From Kocuria rosea (GTDB taxonomy: Bacteria > Actinomycetota > Actinomycetes > Actinomycetales > Micrococcaceae), in contig NZ_JAMBOG010000004.1 in assembly GCF_023715525.1 (NCBI RefSeq), positions 62,001-126,000 of the forward strand: a stretch of 64,000 nt of DNA, in the 5' to 3' direction. Position 1 is the stretch's first letter; each line of letters begins with the position of its first letter. The notes under the pieces were generated by a model, which searched no databases, had not been told where the DNA came from, and saw only the letters and a list, made by a program, of their open reading frames with translations. Of the stretch, positions 1 to 9,807 are shown in pieces. The position numbers and the translations under genes are program-made.

Positions 1-21
1 CGCCCGCCCTGGAGGCCTCTC

Positions 22-928
22 GTGAGATCGATCGGACGTCCCCGCACCCGCCCCTTCGCCTTCGCCGGCGCCACGGTCGTGCTGACCGGCGCCGCCGGCG
101 GCATCGGGTCCGCGCTGGCCGGCGCCCTCGCCGACCGGGGCAGCCACCTCGTGCTCCTGGACCGGGACGGACCCGGGCTGCAGGCGCTGGCCGACCGGCT
201 GCGCGCCGCCCACCCGACGCTGTCCGTGGCCGTGCACGTCGTCGACCTCGCCGACCCGGACGCCACCGTGGCCGTGGGCCGGCGCATCGCCGCGGAGCAC
301 CCGGACACGACGGCCCTGATCAACAACGCGGGCGTGGCCCTCCTGGGACGCTTCGACGAGGTCACGCTCGAGGAGTACGAGTGGCTGATCGACGTGAACT
401 TCCGCGCGGTCGTGCGCCTGACCCACACGCTGCTGCCCGTGCTCGCCGCCCACCCGGGAGCGCACCTGGTCAACGTGTCGTCGGTCTTCGGGATCATCGC
501 CCCGGCCGGACAGACGGCGTACGCGGCGGCCAAGTTCGCCGTGCGCGGCTTCACGGAGAGCCTGCGCCAGGAGCTGGCCCCGCTCGGGGTGGGGGTGACC
601 ACGGTGTTCCCGGGAGGGGTGCGCACGGGCATCACGCGCGCGGCGCGGATCGGCAGCCACGTGGTGCCCGAGGCCCTGGAGGAGACCCTGCGGCGCTGGG
701 AGGTGCTGCTGAGCACGGACCCGGCCGTGGTGGCGGAGCGGATCCTGCGCGCCGTGGAGCGGCGGCGGGCCCGGGTGCTCGTCGGGGCGACCGCCACCGT
801 CCCGGACGCGCTGGTCCGCCTGCTCCCGGTCGGGCACGCCCGCCTGCTGGACCCGGGCTTCGCGCTGTTCGTGGCGCTGGGCCGGCGTCGGACCCGCCGG
901 GGCCCGGCGCCGGACGCGCCCGGGCGGC

Positions 929-945
<17 letters not shown>
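22..945 (+). CDS. Short-chain dehydrogenase/reductase (SDR)
   Basis: A 307-residue classical SDR, a soluble NAD(P)-dependent oxidoreductase; the substrate cannot be read from sequence. The Rossmann glycine motif TGAAGGIG lies at residues 22-29, an NNAG motif follows near residue 94, and the catalytic set is Ser153/154, Tyr167 and Lys171 (YAAAK). The GTG start is supported by GGAGG seven bases upstream. About 20 residues precede the first beta strand and about 50 follow the fold, so the protein is longer than the usual 250 residues. Its last 17 bases overlap the 3-prime end of the convergent ABC-F gene. Whatever lies upstream is outside the window. The family call is firm, the function unknown. 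Confidence 0.9.
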
Positions 946-2527
<1,582 letters not shown>

Positions 2528-2587
2528 GGAGGGGACCTTTCGGACGGGAACGCGGAGGAGGTGGGCGCCCGAACGGGCAACCCGCCC

Positions 2588-2593
2588 ATCCTA
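2588..2593 (-). promoter_or_regulatory. Predicted -10 box for the ABC-F gene
   Basis: TAGGAT on the minus strand lies about 60 bases upstream of the GTG start, with transcription expected near 2581. It fits the TANNNT consensus of the actinobacterial housekeeping sigma factor. No good -35 box is seen. Confidence 0.4.
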
Positions 2594-2640
2594 CCCGGGC
2601 GGGCCCGCCGCGGCCCAGGACCGGGATCACATCCGGGGGA

Positions 2641-3348
2641 TCACCGCGTCCGCGCCCCGGCGGGGCTCCCGTGGTGCGGGGGCATCTCGTCGGCGAGCGC
2701 CGAGGAGGCCCCCGGCAGGGTCTGCGCGTTGTAGTCGACGATCTGCCAGCCGCGTTCGGGGTGCTCCTCCAGCACCGTCCACGCGCAGTTGGCCATCCCG
2801 GCGAGCATGTTCCGCAGCCGGGGCGGGGCGTCGAAGAACGCGAGCACGCCGCTGCGCAGGGCCGCCCCGTGGCCGACGAGCACGCCGGTGCTCCCCGGCC
2901 CGAGTGCTGCCACCGCGTCCCGCAGCACGGCCGTCATCCGCTCGTCGACCTCCGAGGGCAGCTCGGCGCCGGGGACGCGGTAGTTGTCCTCGGTGAAGAA
3001 CTTCTCGTAGACCTCGGGGTGGCTCTCGCGGAACTCCGCGAAGGTGGTGCCCTGGCGGATGCCGACGTCGTACTCGCGCAGGCGCCGGTCGAGGCGCACC
3101 TCGAGGCCCGTGAGCACCGCCAGCTCCCGCGCGGTGTGCCGGGCCCGCTCCAGGTCGCTGGACCAGATGAACGCGGGGGCGAACGCGGCGAGCGCCGCAG
3201 CGGCCTGCCGCGCCTGGCGGCGCCCGACGGGGTCCAGCGGCACGTCGGCCTGCCCCTGGGCCCGGTCCTGGACGTTCCACGCCGTCCGCCCGTGGCGCCA
3301 CAGCACCAGCCTGCGGCGCTGCGGGCCCGCCGTCGTCGTCCTGCTCAT
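2641..3348 (-). CDS. Histidine phosphatase family protein (possible glucosyl-3-phosphoglycerate phosphatase)
   Basis: A 235-residue phosphoglycerate-mutase-like phosphatase. The phospho-accepting motif WRHGRT is at residues 17-22 and the second histidine lies in VGHGAALRSG near residue 160. The open frame extends further upstream, but the ATG at 3348 has GAGAGG just ahead of it and sits directly before the conserved N-terminal strand. The gene is divergent from gpgS, 157 bases away. In mycobacteria GpgP, which removes the phosphate from glucosyl-3-phosphoglycerate, belongs to this superfamily, so pairing with gpgS here is plausible. That role is inference from context; the superfamily also contains cobalamin-pathway and general acid phosphatases. 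Confidence 0.85.
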   Translation of the reverse strand: MSRTTTAGPQRRRLVLWRHGRTAWNVQDRAQGQADVPLDPVGRRQARQAAAALAAFAPAFIWSSDLERARHTARELAVLTGLEVRLDRRLREYDVGIRQGTTFAEFRESHPEVYEKFFTEDNYRVPGAELPSEVDERMTAVLRDAVAALGPGSTGVLVGHGAALRSGVLAFFDAPPRLRNMLAGMANCAWTVLEEHPERGWQIVDYNAQTLPGASSALADEMPPHHGSPAGARTR

Positions 3349-3441
3349 CGTCGCCTCTCGTCGCGGGGGTCCGCCGTCCGGCACCGGACGGCACGTTTCG
3401 ACACATTCGCGCGGGTCTTCCCAGGGCTCCCGACCCGTCGG

Positions 3442-3447
3442 TAGTGT
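3442..3447 (+). promoter_or_regulatory. Possible -10 box for the gpgS operon
   Basis: TAGTGT lies 58 bases upstream of the gpgS start in the 157-base divergent region shared with the histidine phosphatase gene. It matches TANNNT; no convincing -35 is visible. The same region holds a 9-bp inverted repeat (3373-3392, GCCGTCCGG and its complement) within the expected leader of the phosphatase gene. Confidence 0.3.
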
Positions 3448-3505
3448 CCGACCCAGTCCACCACGGCGCGCCCCCGGGCAGCCACCACCGGCGGAAGTGA
3501 GCACG

Positions 3506-4477
3506 ATGCGCGAAGACGTCCAGGAGTGGTTCACGGCCCGCAGCTACCGCGGGGGCCAGTGGTCACCCGAGCAGCTGGTGCAGCGCAAAGGGACGGCCAC
3601 GGTCAGCGTGGTCCTGCCGGCCCGCAACGAGGCGGACACCGTGGGGGGCATCGTGGCCGCGCTGCGGGCGGACCTGGTGGAGGCCGTGCCCCTGATCGAC
3701 GAGCTCGTCGTGATCGACTCGGACTCCACCGACGGCACCGGGGCGGTCGCCGCCGCGGCCGGGGCGCGGGTGTTCCGCCAGGACGAGATCCTCCCCGCCC
3801 ACGGCAACGTCGCGGGCAAGGGCGAGGCCCTGTGGAAGTCCCTGGCCGTCACGAGCGGGGACGTCCTGGCGTTCATCGACTCGGACCTGCGCCAGTTCGA
3901 CTCGCGCTTCGCCGTGGGCCTGCTGGGCCCGCTGCTGAGCGAGCCGGGCGTGGCGTTCGTCAAGAGCTGCTACGACCGCCCGCTCAACGACGGGACCACC
4001 ATCCTGCCCGCCGGCGGGGGCCGGGTGACCGAGCTGGTGGCCCGTCCGCTGCTGAACCTGTTCTGGCCCCAGCTGGCCGGGCTGGTGCAGCCGCTGGCCG
4101 GGGAGTACGCCGGGCGGCGGTGGCTGCTGGAGCGGATCCCGTTCGTCTCCGGCTACGGGGTGGAGATCGCGATGCTCATCGACGTGCTGGAGGCGGTGGG
4201 CCTGGACGCGATGGCCCAGGTGGACCTCGGGGTGCGCGCCCACCGCAACTCCTCCGACGCCGCGCTGGCCCGGATGGCCGCCCAGATCCAGCTCACCGTC
4301 CAAGCCCGGCTGCGCTGCGAGGGGCCGCTGGGCGAGCACGGCGGGGTCCTGACGCAGTTCCTGCGCGAGGGGGACCGCTTCCTCGCCGAGACCCACGAGA
4401 TCAGCGTGCGCGAGCGCCCGCCCATGGCCCAGGTCCCCGAGTACGCCGGGCGGCTGGCGACCGGTCGCGTGGCATGA
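3506..4477 (+). CDS. gpgS: Glucosyl-3-phosphoglycerate synthase
   Basis: A 323-residue GT-A fold glycosyltransferase of the GpgS (GT81) family, which transfers glucose from NDP-glucose to 3-phosphoglycerate. The product feeds glucosylglycerate and, in mycobacteria, methylglucose lipopolysaccharide synthesis. Seen here: the nucleotide-sugar entry motif PARNEADTVG at residues 38-47, DSDSTDGT at 71-78, the metal-binding DSD at 125-127, and the AHRNSS segment near residue 250. The ATG at 3506 is preceded by GGAAG at good spacing; an in-frame GTG nine bases upstream is the alternative. Its stop overlaps the next start in an ATGA junction, so the four genes to 7681 are probably translated as one unit. 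The family call is strong. Confidence 0.9.
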   Translation: MREDVQEWFTARSYRGGQWSPEQLVQRKGTATVSVVLPARNEADTVGGIVAALRADLVEAVPLIDELVVIDSDSTDGTGAVAAAAGARVFRQDEILPAHGNVAGKGEALWKSLAVTSGDVLAFIDSDLRQFDSRFAVGLLGPLLSEPGVAFVKSCYDRPLNDGTTILPAGGGRVTELVARPLLNLFWPQLAGLVQPLAGEYAGRRWLLERIPFVSGYGVEIAMLIDVLEAVGLDAMAQVDLGVRAHRNSSDAALARMAAQIQLTVQARLRCEGPLGEHGGVLTQFLREGDRFLAETHEISVRERPPMAQVPEYAGRLATGRVA

Positions 4478-5613
4478 CGGGCCTGCGGGTCCTCGTCAAC
4501 GCCGGGCCGTGGCTGCCCGTGCCCCCCGACGGCTACGGGGGCATCGAGACGGTCGTGGCCACCCTCGTGCCGGAGCTGCGCCGGGCGGGCGCGCACGTCA
4601 CCCTCGCCACGGTGGGCCCGTCGACGCTGGAGGCCGACGACCACCTGCGGGTCCTCGACGAGCCGGCGTTCCCCTCCATCGCCATGCCCTACAACCGGGT
4701 CTCGGGCATCGCCCACGCCCACATGCAGGGCGTCGTGGCCGCGCTGCGCGCGGAGGACCGGTGGGACGTCGTGCACGACCACCTCGAGGTGGTGGGCCCG
4801 GCCGTGCTGGGCGCCATGGGGGACGCCGCTCCCCCGACGCTGCAGACCCTGCACTGGGACCTGCGCAAGCACCCCGACTTCTACTCCCGCTTCGACGGGC
4901 GCGGGCGGGTCCGCTTCGCCGCGGTCTCGGCCTCCCAGCTGGAGCGCGCGCCGGAGAACCTGCGGGCCCAGACGATCGGCGTGGTGCCCCTGGCGGCCCC
5001 GCCGGCCCTCGACGTGGCGGTCGAGCCGGGCGGGCACGCCCTGGTGCTGGCCCGGATCACCGCCGACAAGGGCCAGGACCTCGCCGCCCGCGTCTGCCGC
5101 CGGGCCGGGATCCCGCTCGTGCTCGCCGGGCCGGTCGCCGGGATCGGCGACCCCGAGGAGCTGGAGCGCCGGCTCGCGGACGGCGACGAGGCCCTGCACG
5201 GGCACCCCGACGTGCGGTACTGGCTCGAGCGGGTGCGCCCGCTCGTGGACGGGACCTCGGTGACCTGGGTCGGCGGCGTCGCCGGCGAGCGCAAGGAGCG
5301 GCTGCTGCGCTCGGCCCGCGCGCTGCTCGCCCCCAACCGGTGGGCCGAGCCCGGGGCCACCGGCGTCGTCGAGGCCCTCGCCCGGGGCGTGCCCGTCGTG
5401 GGCACTCCGCTGGGGGTGCTCCCCTCCCTCGTGGCGCACGGCAGGACCGGCTTCCTCGCCGCCGGCGAGGACGAGCTCGTCCGCGACCTGCGCCGGATCG
5501 GCGAGCTGGACCCGGGTGCCTGCCGGGAGGCCGCGCAGCAGTGGTCCCCGGCCGCCATGGCCCGGCAGTACCTGGACCTGTACGCACAACTCCTGGAGGC
5601 GAACTCCTCATGA
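4474..5613 (+). CDS. Glycosyltransferase, family 4-like (GT-B fold)
   Basis: A 379-residue GT-B glycosyltransferase. The N-terminal half carries the glycine-rich GYGGIE motif (residues 20-25) typical of GT4 enzymes with UDP- or ADP-sugar donors. The C-terminal half carries the donor-binding WAEPGATGVVEALARG segment around residues 290-305, with the paired glutamates of the EX7E motif. No signal peptide or membrane segment is seen, so it is cytoplasmic. It starts in an ATGA overlap with gpgS and ends in an ATGA overlap with the oxidoreductase. Context suggests it extends or decorates the glucosylglycerate-type product, but the acceptor and sugar are unknown. Confidence 0.88.
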   Translation: MTGLRVLVNAGPWLPVPPDGYGGIETVVATLVPELRRAGAHVTLATVGPSTLEADDHLRVLDEPAFPSIAMPYNRVSGIAHAHMQGVVAALRAEDRWDVVHDHLEVVGPAVLGAMGDAAPPTLQTLHWDLRKHPDFYSRFDGRGRVRFAAVSASQLERAPENLRAQTIGVVPLAAPPALDVAVEPGGHALVLARITADKGQDLAARVCRRAGIPLVLAGPVAGIGDPEELERRLADGDEALHGHPDVRYWLERVRPLVDGTSVTWVGGVAGERKERLLRSARALLAPNRWAEPGATGVVEALARGVPVVGTPLGVLPSLVAHGRTGFLAAGEDELVRDLRRIGELDPGACREAAQQWSPAAMARQYLDLYAQLLEANSS

Positions 5614-6587
5614 CGCTCCGCATCGCCCTCGTGGGCGCCGGCTCCGTCGCCCGGCGCCACGTCGACGTCCTGCACCGCCTCGGCGGGGCCCGCGTCGTCA
5701 GCGTCACCGACGCGCACGAGCCCGCGGCGACCGCGTTGGCCACCGCGCTCGACGCGGGCGCCTTCACGGACCCCTACGACGCGCTCGACGCCGTGGACGT
5801 GGACGCCGTCTACGTCTGCGTCCCGCCCTTCGCCCACGGCCCCGGGGAGCGCGCCGCGCTGAGCCGGGGCAAACCCCTGTTCGTGGAGAAGCCCGTGGGC
5901 CTGGGCCTGGACGTCGCCGAGCAGATCGGGGCCATGGTGGAGTCCACCGGCGTCGTGACGGGCACGGGCTACCACTGGCGCTGCCTGGACACGGCCGTGC
6001 GCGCCAAGGAGCTGCTCGCGCAGGCGCCCCCGCTGCTGGCCAACGGCTACTGGCTCGACAAGCGCCCGCCCACGCCGTGGTGGGGGTGGGCGGACCGCTC
6101 CGGGGGGCAGGTGGTCGAGCAGCTGACCCACGTGGTGGACATGGCCCGCTTCCTGCTGGGCGAGGCCGTGGAGGTCTACGCCGCCGGGGTCCGCCAGGCG
6201 CCCGACGCGGCTGCGGAGGACCACGGGGACGTCGACGACGCCACCGCCGCCACCGTGCGCTTCGCGTCGGGGGCGATCGCCACGCTCGCGGCGACCTCGG
6301 TGCTCGCGGCCAAGCACCGCTCAGCCCTGCACACGGTCAGCCGCGGGCTGTACCTGGAGCTGTCCGAGGACGGGCTGGCGCAGTTCGACGCCGGGCAGCG
6401 CACCGACCACGCCCCGGAGGAGGACCCGAAGGTGGCCGTGGACCGGGAGTTCCTGGAGGCGGTGCGCGGCGAGCGCGAGAGCACCCGGGCCCCCTACGGC
6501 GAGGCTCTGCGCACCCACCGGCTGGCCTGCGCGATCGCGGAGTCGGCCCGCACGGGCGCGCCCGTGCGGCTGGAGCCCTCCCCGTGA
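5610..6587 (+). CDS. Gfo/Idh/MocA family oxidoreductase
   Basis: A 325-residue NAD(P)-dependent sugar oxidoreductase. The nucleotide-binding GAGSVA is at residues 9-14 and the catalytic-lysine motif EKP at 93-95. QVVEQLTHVVD near residue 170 matches the EQxxHxxD signature that places substrate-contacting residues in the C-terminal domain. Family members act on free or nucleotide-linked sugars and inositols. The gene overlaps both neighbours by four bases (ATGA before, GTGA after). With a glycosyltransferase upstream and a second dehydrogenase downstream, it probably oxidises or epimerises a sugar in the product of this cassette. The substrate cannot be told from sequence. Confidence 0.88.
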   Translation: MTLRIALVGAGSVARRHVDVLHRLGGARVVSVTDAHEPAATALATALDAGAFTDPYDALDAVDVDAVYVCVPPFAHGPGERAALSRGKPLFVEKPVGLGLDVAEQIGAMVESTGVVTGTGYHWRCLDTAVRAKELLAQAPPLLANGYWLDKRPPTPWWGWADRSGGQVVEQLTHVVDMARFLLGEAVEVYAAGVRQAPDAAAEDHGDVDDATAATVRFASGAIATLAATSVLAAKHRSALHTVSRGLYLELSEDGLAQFDAGQRTDHAPEEDPKVAVDREFLEAVRGERESTRAPYGEALRTHRLACAIAESARTGAPVRLEPSP

Positions 6588-7681
6588 GCGCGCGCCGCAA
6601 CCTCGTCGTGCCCGCCCGGGGGCGGATCGAGATCGTCGACGAGGTGCTCCCGGAGGTCCCCGAGGGGGGCCTGCTCCTGCAGACCCTGGCGACCGGGCTC
6701 TCCGCGGGCACGGAGCTGGCGTTCGTCAAGGGGGACCACCCGGGGCTGCACTCGCGCCACGACACCGAGCTCGCGCTCTTCCACCGCGGCGTCCCCGACC
6801 AGGGCTACCCGGTGCGCCGGCTGGGCTACATGGAGGTCGCCCGGGTCGCGGAGTCCCGCACGCCCGCGTACCGCCCCGGCGACGTCCTGGCCGGCGCCTA
6901 CGGGCACGCCACCGCCCACGTGGCCGACCCGGTGACCGAGCACCTCGTGCCGCTGCCGGAGGACCTCGACCCGCTGCTCGGGGTCTTCGTGGCGCACTTC
7001 GGCCCCATCTGCGCCAACGGCCTGCTGCACGCCGCCGCCGACGCCGGACCGGTGCGCGCGCTCGGGGACGGGGTGGCGGGGCGTCTCGTCCTCGTCACCG
7101 GGGCCGGTCCGGTCGGGCTGCTCACAGCCCTGTTCGCCCGCTTCCTGGGGGCCCGCGAGGTCGCCGTGGCCGACGCCGACCCCCGCCGCCGGGCGCTCGC
7201 CGAGCGGCTCGGGTTCTTCCCGCTGGACCTCGACGACGACCCCGGCCGGACGCTGAAGACCCGCTGGCGGCACGGGCCCGGCGACCACGGCGCGGACGTC
7301 GTCTTCCAGTGCCGGGGCAAGGCCGGGGCCCTGCACGCCGCCCTGCGGGCGGCGCGCCCGCAGGGGTCGGTGATCGACCTCGCGTTCTACACCGAGGGCG
7401 CGGACGCGGTGCGCCTGGGCGAGGAGTTCCACCACAACGGCCTGAGCCTGCGCTGCGCGCAGATCGGGCGCGTGCCCCGTGGGCTGGCCCACGTCTGGGA
7501 CCGGCACCGGCTCTCGGCCGAGACCGTCCGGCTGCTCACGGCCCACGGGGACGAGGTCCGCGAGCACCTGATCACCGACGTCGAGGACTACGAGCGCGCG
7601 CCGGCGCTCATGCGCGACGTCGCAGGGCGGCGCCGGCACGTGCTGACGGCCGTCTTCGTGGTCGGGGCAACCGGGGGTTGA
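6584..7681 (+). CDS. Medium-chain dehydrogenase/reductase without zinc ligands
   Basis: A 365-residue medium-chain dehydrogenase. The Rossmann motif VTGAGPVGLL lies near residues 170-180, followed by the acidic end of strand 2 (VADADPRR), which favours NAD. The usual catalytic-zinc cysteine position reads SAGTEL, and the four-cysteine structural zinc site is absent. In this it resembles the bacteriochlorophyllide/threonine-dehydrogenase-like branch often paired with Gfo/Idh enzymes. It starts in a GTGA overlap with the upstream gene, the last of four coupled genes. The reaction is unknown; co-occurrence with a Gfo/Idh enzyme suggests sequential oxidation steps on one glycoside. There is no clear terminator before the next gene. 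Confidence 0.85.
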   Translation: MSARRNLVVPARGRIEIVDEVLPEVPEGGLLLQTLATGLSAGTELAFVKGDHPGLHSRHDTELALFHRGVPDQGYPVRRLGYMEVARVAESRTPAYRPGDVLAGAYGHATAHVADPVTEHLVPLPEDLDPLLGVFVAHFGPICANGLLHAAADAGPVRALGDGVAGRLVLVTGAGPVGLLTALFARFLGAREVAVADADPRRRALAERLGFFPLDLDDDPGRTLKTRWRHGPGDHGADVVFQCRGKAGALHAALRAARPQGSVIDLAFYTEGADAVRLGEEFHHNGLSLRCAQIGRVPRGLAHVWDRHRLSAETVRLLTAHGDEVREHLITDVEDYERAPALMRDVAGRRRHVLTAVFVVGATGG

Positions 7682-7730
7682 CCGGCGGGTCCGCCCCCGC
7701 GGCCGGTGGACAGTGCACCGACAGCAGCCT

Positions 7731-7736
7731 TAGGGT
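7731..7736 (+). promoter_or_regulatory. Predicted -10 box of the AI-2E transporter gene
   Basis: TAGGGT is 37 bases before the ATG at 7774, with a weak -35 (GTGGAC, 7706-7711) at 19-bp spacing. A ribosome-binding site AGGAG lies at 7762-7766, so this transcript would have a normal short leader. Confidence 0.4.
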
Positions 7737-7773
7737 TGGGGGGACCGCCGTCGTCCTCTCCAGGAGCACCCGC

Positions 7774-9171
7774 ATGGCCACCCCGCCCCGTACCCCTCCC
7801 CCGCACGGGCCCTCCCGCGGCTCCCGCCGCGCCGACGCCGCGCTCGCGGCCCGGCTGGAGGCCGGGCAGGACGAGCCCTCGCCGACCCCCGGCGACAGCG
7901 TGGCCGACATCGGCGACGCCGCCCAGTCCCTCGCCCCGGCCATCGGCCCGTGGTCGGACACCCTCGGCCGCGCCGGCTCCCGGGCCGCCCAGACCCTGCT
8001 GATCGCCGCCGTGGCCGTGGGCCTCGTGTGGATCCTGCTCCGGGTGAAGGTCGTCGTCATCGCCATCCTCGTGGCACTGATCCTCGCCTCGGCGGTGGCC
8101 CCGCTGGTGAAGTGGCTCGAGCGCAAGGGCTGGTCCAACCTGCTGGCCACCCTCGCCGCGTTCCTGGGCATCCTGGCCCTGGTGGGCGGGGTGCTCACCG
8201 GCATCGTCTTCGCCATCCGCAGCGAGTGGGACACCCTGGTCACCCAGGCGACGGAGGGCTGGGGGGAGCTCCAGCGCTTCATCTCCTCCGGGCCCCTGCC
8301 GGTGGACACCGCGGCGGTCGACGACGCGCTGCGCCAGGCCGGCGACGCCCTGTCCGGCGGGGCCATCGCCGGCACCGCGCTGAGCGGTCTGGGCGCGGCG
8401 GCCAACTTCGTGACCGGCGCCGTGCTGATGATCGTGGTCCTGTTCTTCTTCCTGAAGGACGGGGAGAAGATGTGGAACTTCGCCCTGCGCTGGACCCGGG
8501 GGGAGCGCCGGGCGAAGCTGGCCGAGTCCGTGGACCGGGGCGCGGAGGTGCTGGGCGGGTACGTGCGCGGCACCGCCGCGATCGCCCTGGCCGACGCCGT
8601 GCTGATCGGCGCCGCCCTGCTGGTGCTGGGCGTGCCCCTGGCCGTCCCGCTGGCGGTGATCGCGTTCATCACCGCCTTCATCCCCGTCGTGGGCGCCACC
8701 GTCGCCGGCGTCCTCGCGGCCCTCGTCGCCCTGGTGACCAACGGCCCAGCGATCGCGCTGATCGTGATCGTGTGGATCATCATCGTCAACCAGATCGAGG
8801 GCAACATCCTCCAGCCGATCATCATGGGCCGCACCCTGAGCCTGCACGCGCTGATGATCCTGCTGGCCCTGACCGTGGGCACCATCGTGGGCGGGATCTT
8901 CGGGGCCATCCTCGCCGTGCCGCTCACGGCCGTCGCGTGGGCCGTCGCCCAGGTCTGGGCCTCCGGGTACCAGGCCGGCGACGACCCCGTGCTGGGCGCC
9001 GACCCCCTCGACCCCAAGGACCGGATCGAGGCCAAGGCGACCATGGCCCAGCGCTGGAAGTACCAGATGATGCGCCTGCAGCAGCGCCGCGGCGGGCAGC
9101 TGGGCGCCACCGAGCAGCAGGTCGCGGCGTCGGAGGACGCCGACGAGCCGCAGGCCCGGCCCAAGCCCTAG
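7774..9171 (+). CDS. AI-2E family transporter (UPF0118)
   Basis: A 465-residue polytopic membrane protein of the AI-2E/PerM family. The first 65 or so residues are hydrophilic and proline/alanine-rich. A pair of membrane segments follows (about 70-115), then an amphipathic segment, a segment around 210-225 (FVTGAVLMIVVLFFFLKDG) and a closing cluster of four or five segments from about 265 to 400. The C-terminal 70 residues are charged and cytoplasmic. Despite the family name, most members transport something other than autoinducer-2, for example sodium/proton exchange, and the substrate here is open. The ATG at 7774 follows AGGAG. Its stop codon forms part of the -10 box of bioY. Confidence 0.88.
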   Translation: MATPPRTPPPHGPSRGSRRADAALAARLEAGQDEPSPTPGDSVADIGDAAQSLAPAIGPWSDTLGRAGSRAAQTLLIAAVAVGLVWILLRVKVVVIAILVALILASAVAPLVKWLERKGWSNLLATLAAFLGILALVGGVLTGIVFAIRSEWDTLVTQATEGWGELQRFISSGPLPVDTAAVDDALRQAGDALSGGAIAGTALSGLGAAANFVTGAVLMIVVLFFFLKDGEKMWNFALRWTRGERRAKLAESVDRGAEVLGGYVRGTAAIALADAVLIGAALLVLGVPLAVPLAVIAFITAFIPVVGATVAGVLAALVALVTNGPAIALIVIVWIIIVNQIEGNILQPIIMGRTLSLHALMILLALTVGTIVGGIFGAILAVPLTAVAWAVAQVWASGYQAGDDPVLGADPLDPKDRIEAKATMAQRWKYQMMRLQQRRGGQLGATEQQVAASEDADEPQARPKP

Positions 9172-9174
9172 GCT
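9169..9174 (+). promoter_or_regulatory. Predicted -10 box for leaderless bioY transcript
   Basis: TAGGCT overlaps the stop codon of the upstream gene and ends six bases before the bioY ATG. Transcription should therefore begin at or next to the start codon, giving a leaderless mRNA. No Shine-Dalgarno sequence suits this start. Confidence 0.5.
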
Positions 9175-9180
9175 GGGCCC

Positions 9181-9804
9181 ATGACCAACACCGAGCCGCG
9201 CCGTCGCGTCACCGCCGAGGACCTCGCCAACATCGCCGTGTTCGCCGCGCTGACCGCCGCGCTGTCGGTGCTGCCCGGGATCCCGCTGGGCGCGGCGGCG
9301 GTGCCGCTGACGCTGCAGACCCTGGCCGTGTTCCTCACGGGCCTGGTCCTCGGCGGGACGCGGGGGTTCCTGGCGGTGGCGCTCTACGTGCTGGTCGGTC
9401 TCGTCGGGGTGCCGGTCTTCGCCGGCTTCCGCGGCGGCCTCGGCGTGCTGGCCGGGCCCTCGGCCGGGTACGTCCTGGCCTTCCCGTTCGCGGCCGCCGC
9501 GGCCGGCTACCTGGCCCAGTGGCTGATCCCGGCCCGGCGGGCCAACGACGGCGGGGCCACCAACGCCCGCTACGAGCGCACCGGCACCTACACGGCGCGG
9601 CTCCTGGCCGCGTCCCTCGCCGGCTTCGTCGTCGTCCGCCTCGGCGGCGTCCCGGGGCTGATGCTCAACGCCCGGCTGCCCTTCGAGGACGCGCTCCTCG
9701 CCGACCTCGCGTTCTGGCCCGGGGACCTCGTCAAGTGCGTGCTCGCCGCGGTCATCGCCGTGGGCGTGCACAAGGCGTTCCCCCGGATCGCGGGCACGCG
9801 CTGA
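9181..9804 (+). CDS. bioY: Biotin ECF transporter S component BioY
   Basis: A 207-residue integral membrane protein of the BioY family, the biotin-binding subunit of an energy-coupling-factor importer. It has six predicted hydrophobic segments, and the family hallmark region ending GGTRGFLAVALYVLVGLVG lies near residues 58-77. It is followed within four bases by the ATPase gene and then the EcfT-type gene, a complete bioYMN set, so this is a dedicated biotin transporter. A loop of about 25 polar residues (around 120-145) between membrane segments is longer than usual. Expression probably starts at the adjacent TAGGCT box; no BirA/BioR-type palindrome was recognised. Confidence 0.93.
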   Translation: MTNTEPRRRVTAEDLANIAVFAALTAALSVLPGIPLGAAAVPLTLQTLAVFLTGLVLGGTRGFLAVALYVLVGLVGVPVFAGFRGGLGVLAGPSAGYVLAFPFAAAAAGYLAQWLIPARRANDGGATNARYERTGTYTARLLAASLAGFVVVRLGGVPGLMLNARLPFEDALLADLAFWPGDLVKCVLAAVIAVGVHKAFPRIAGTR

Positions 9805-9807
9805 GCC

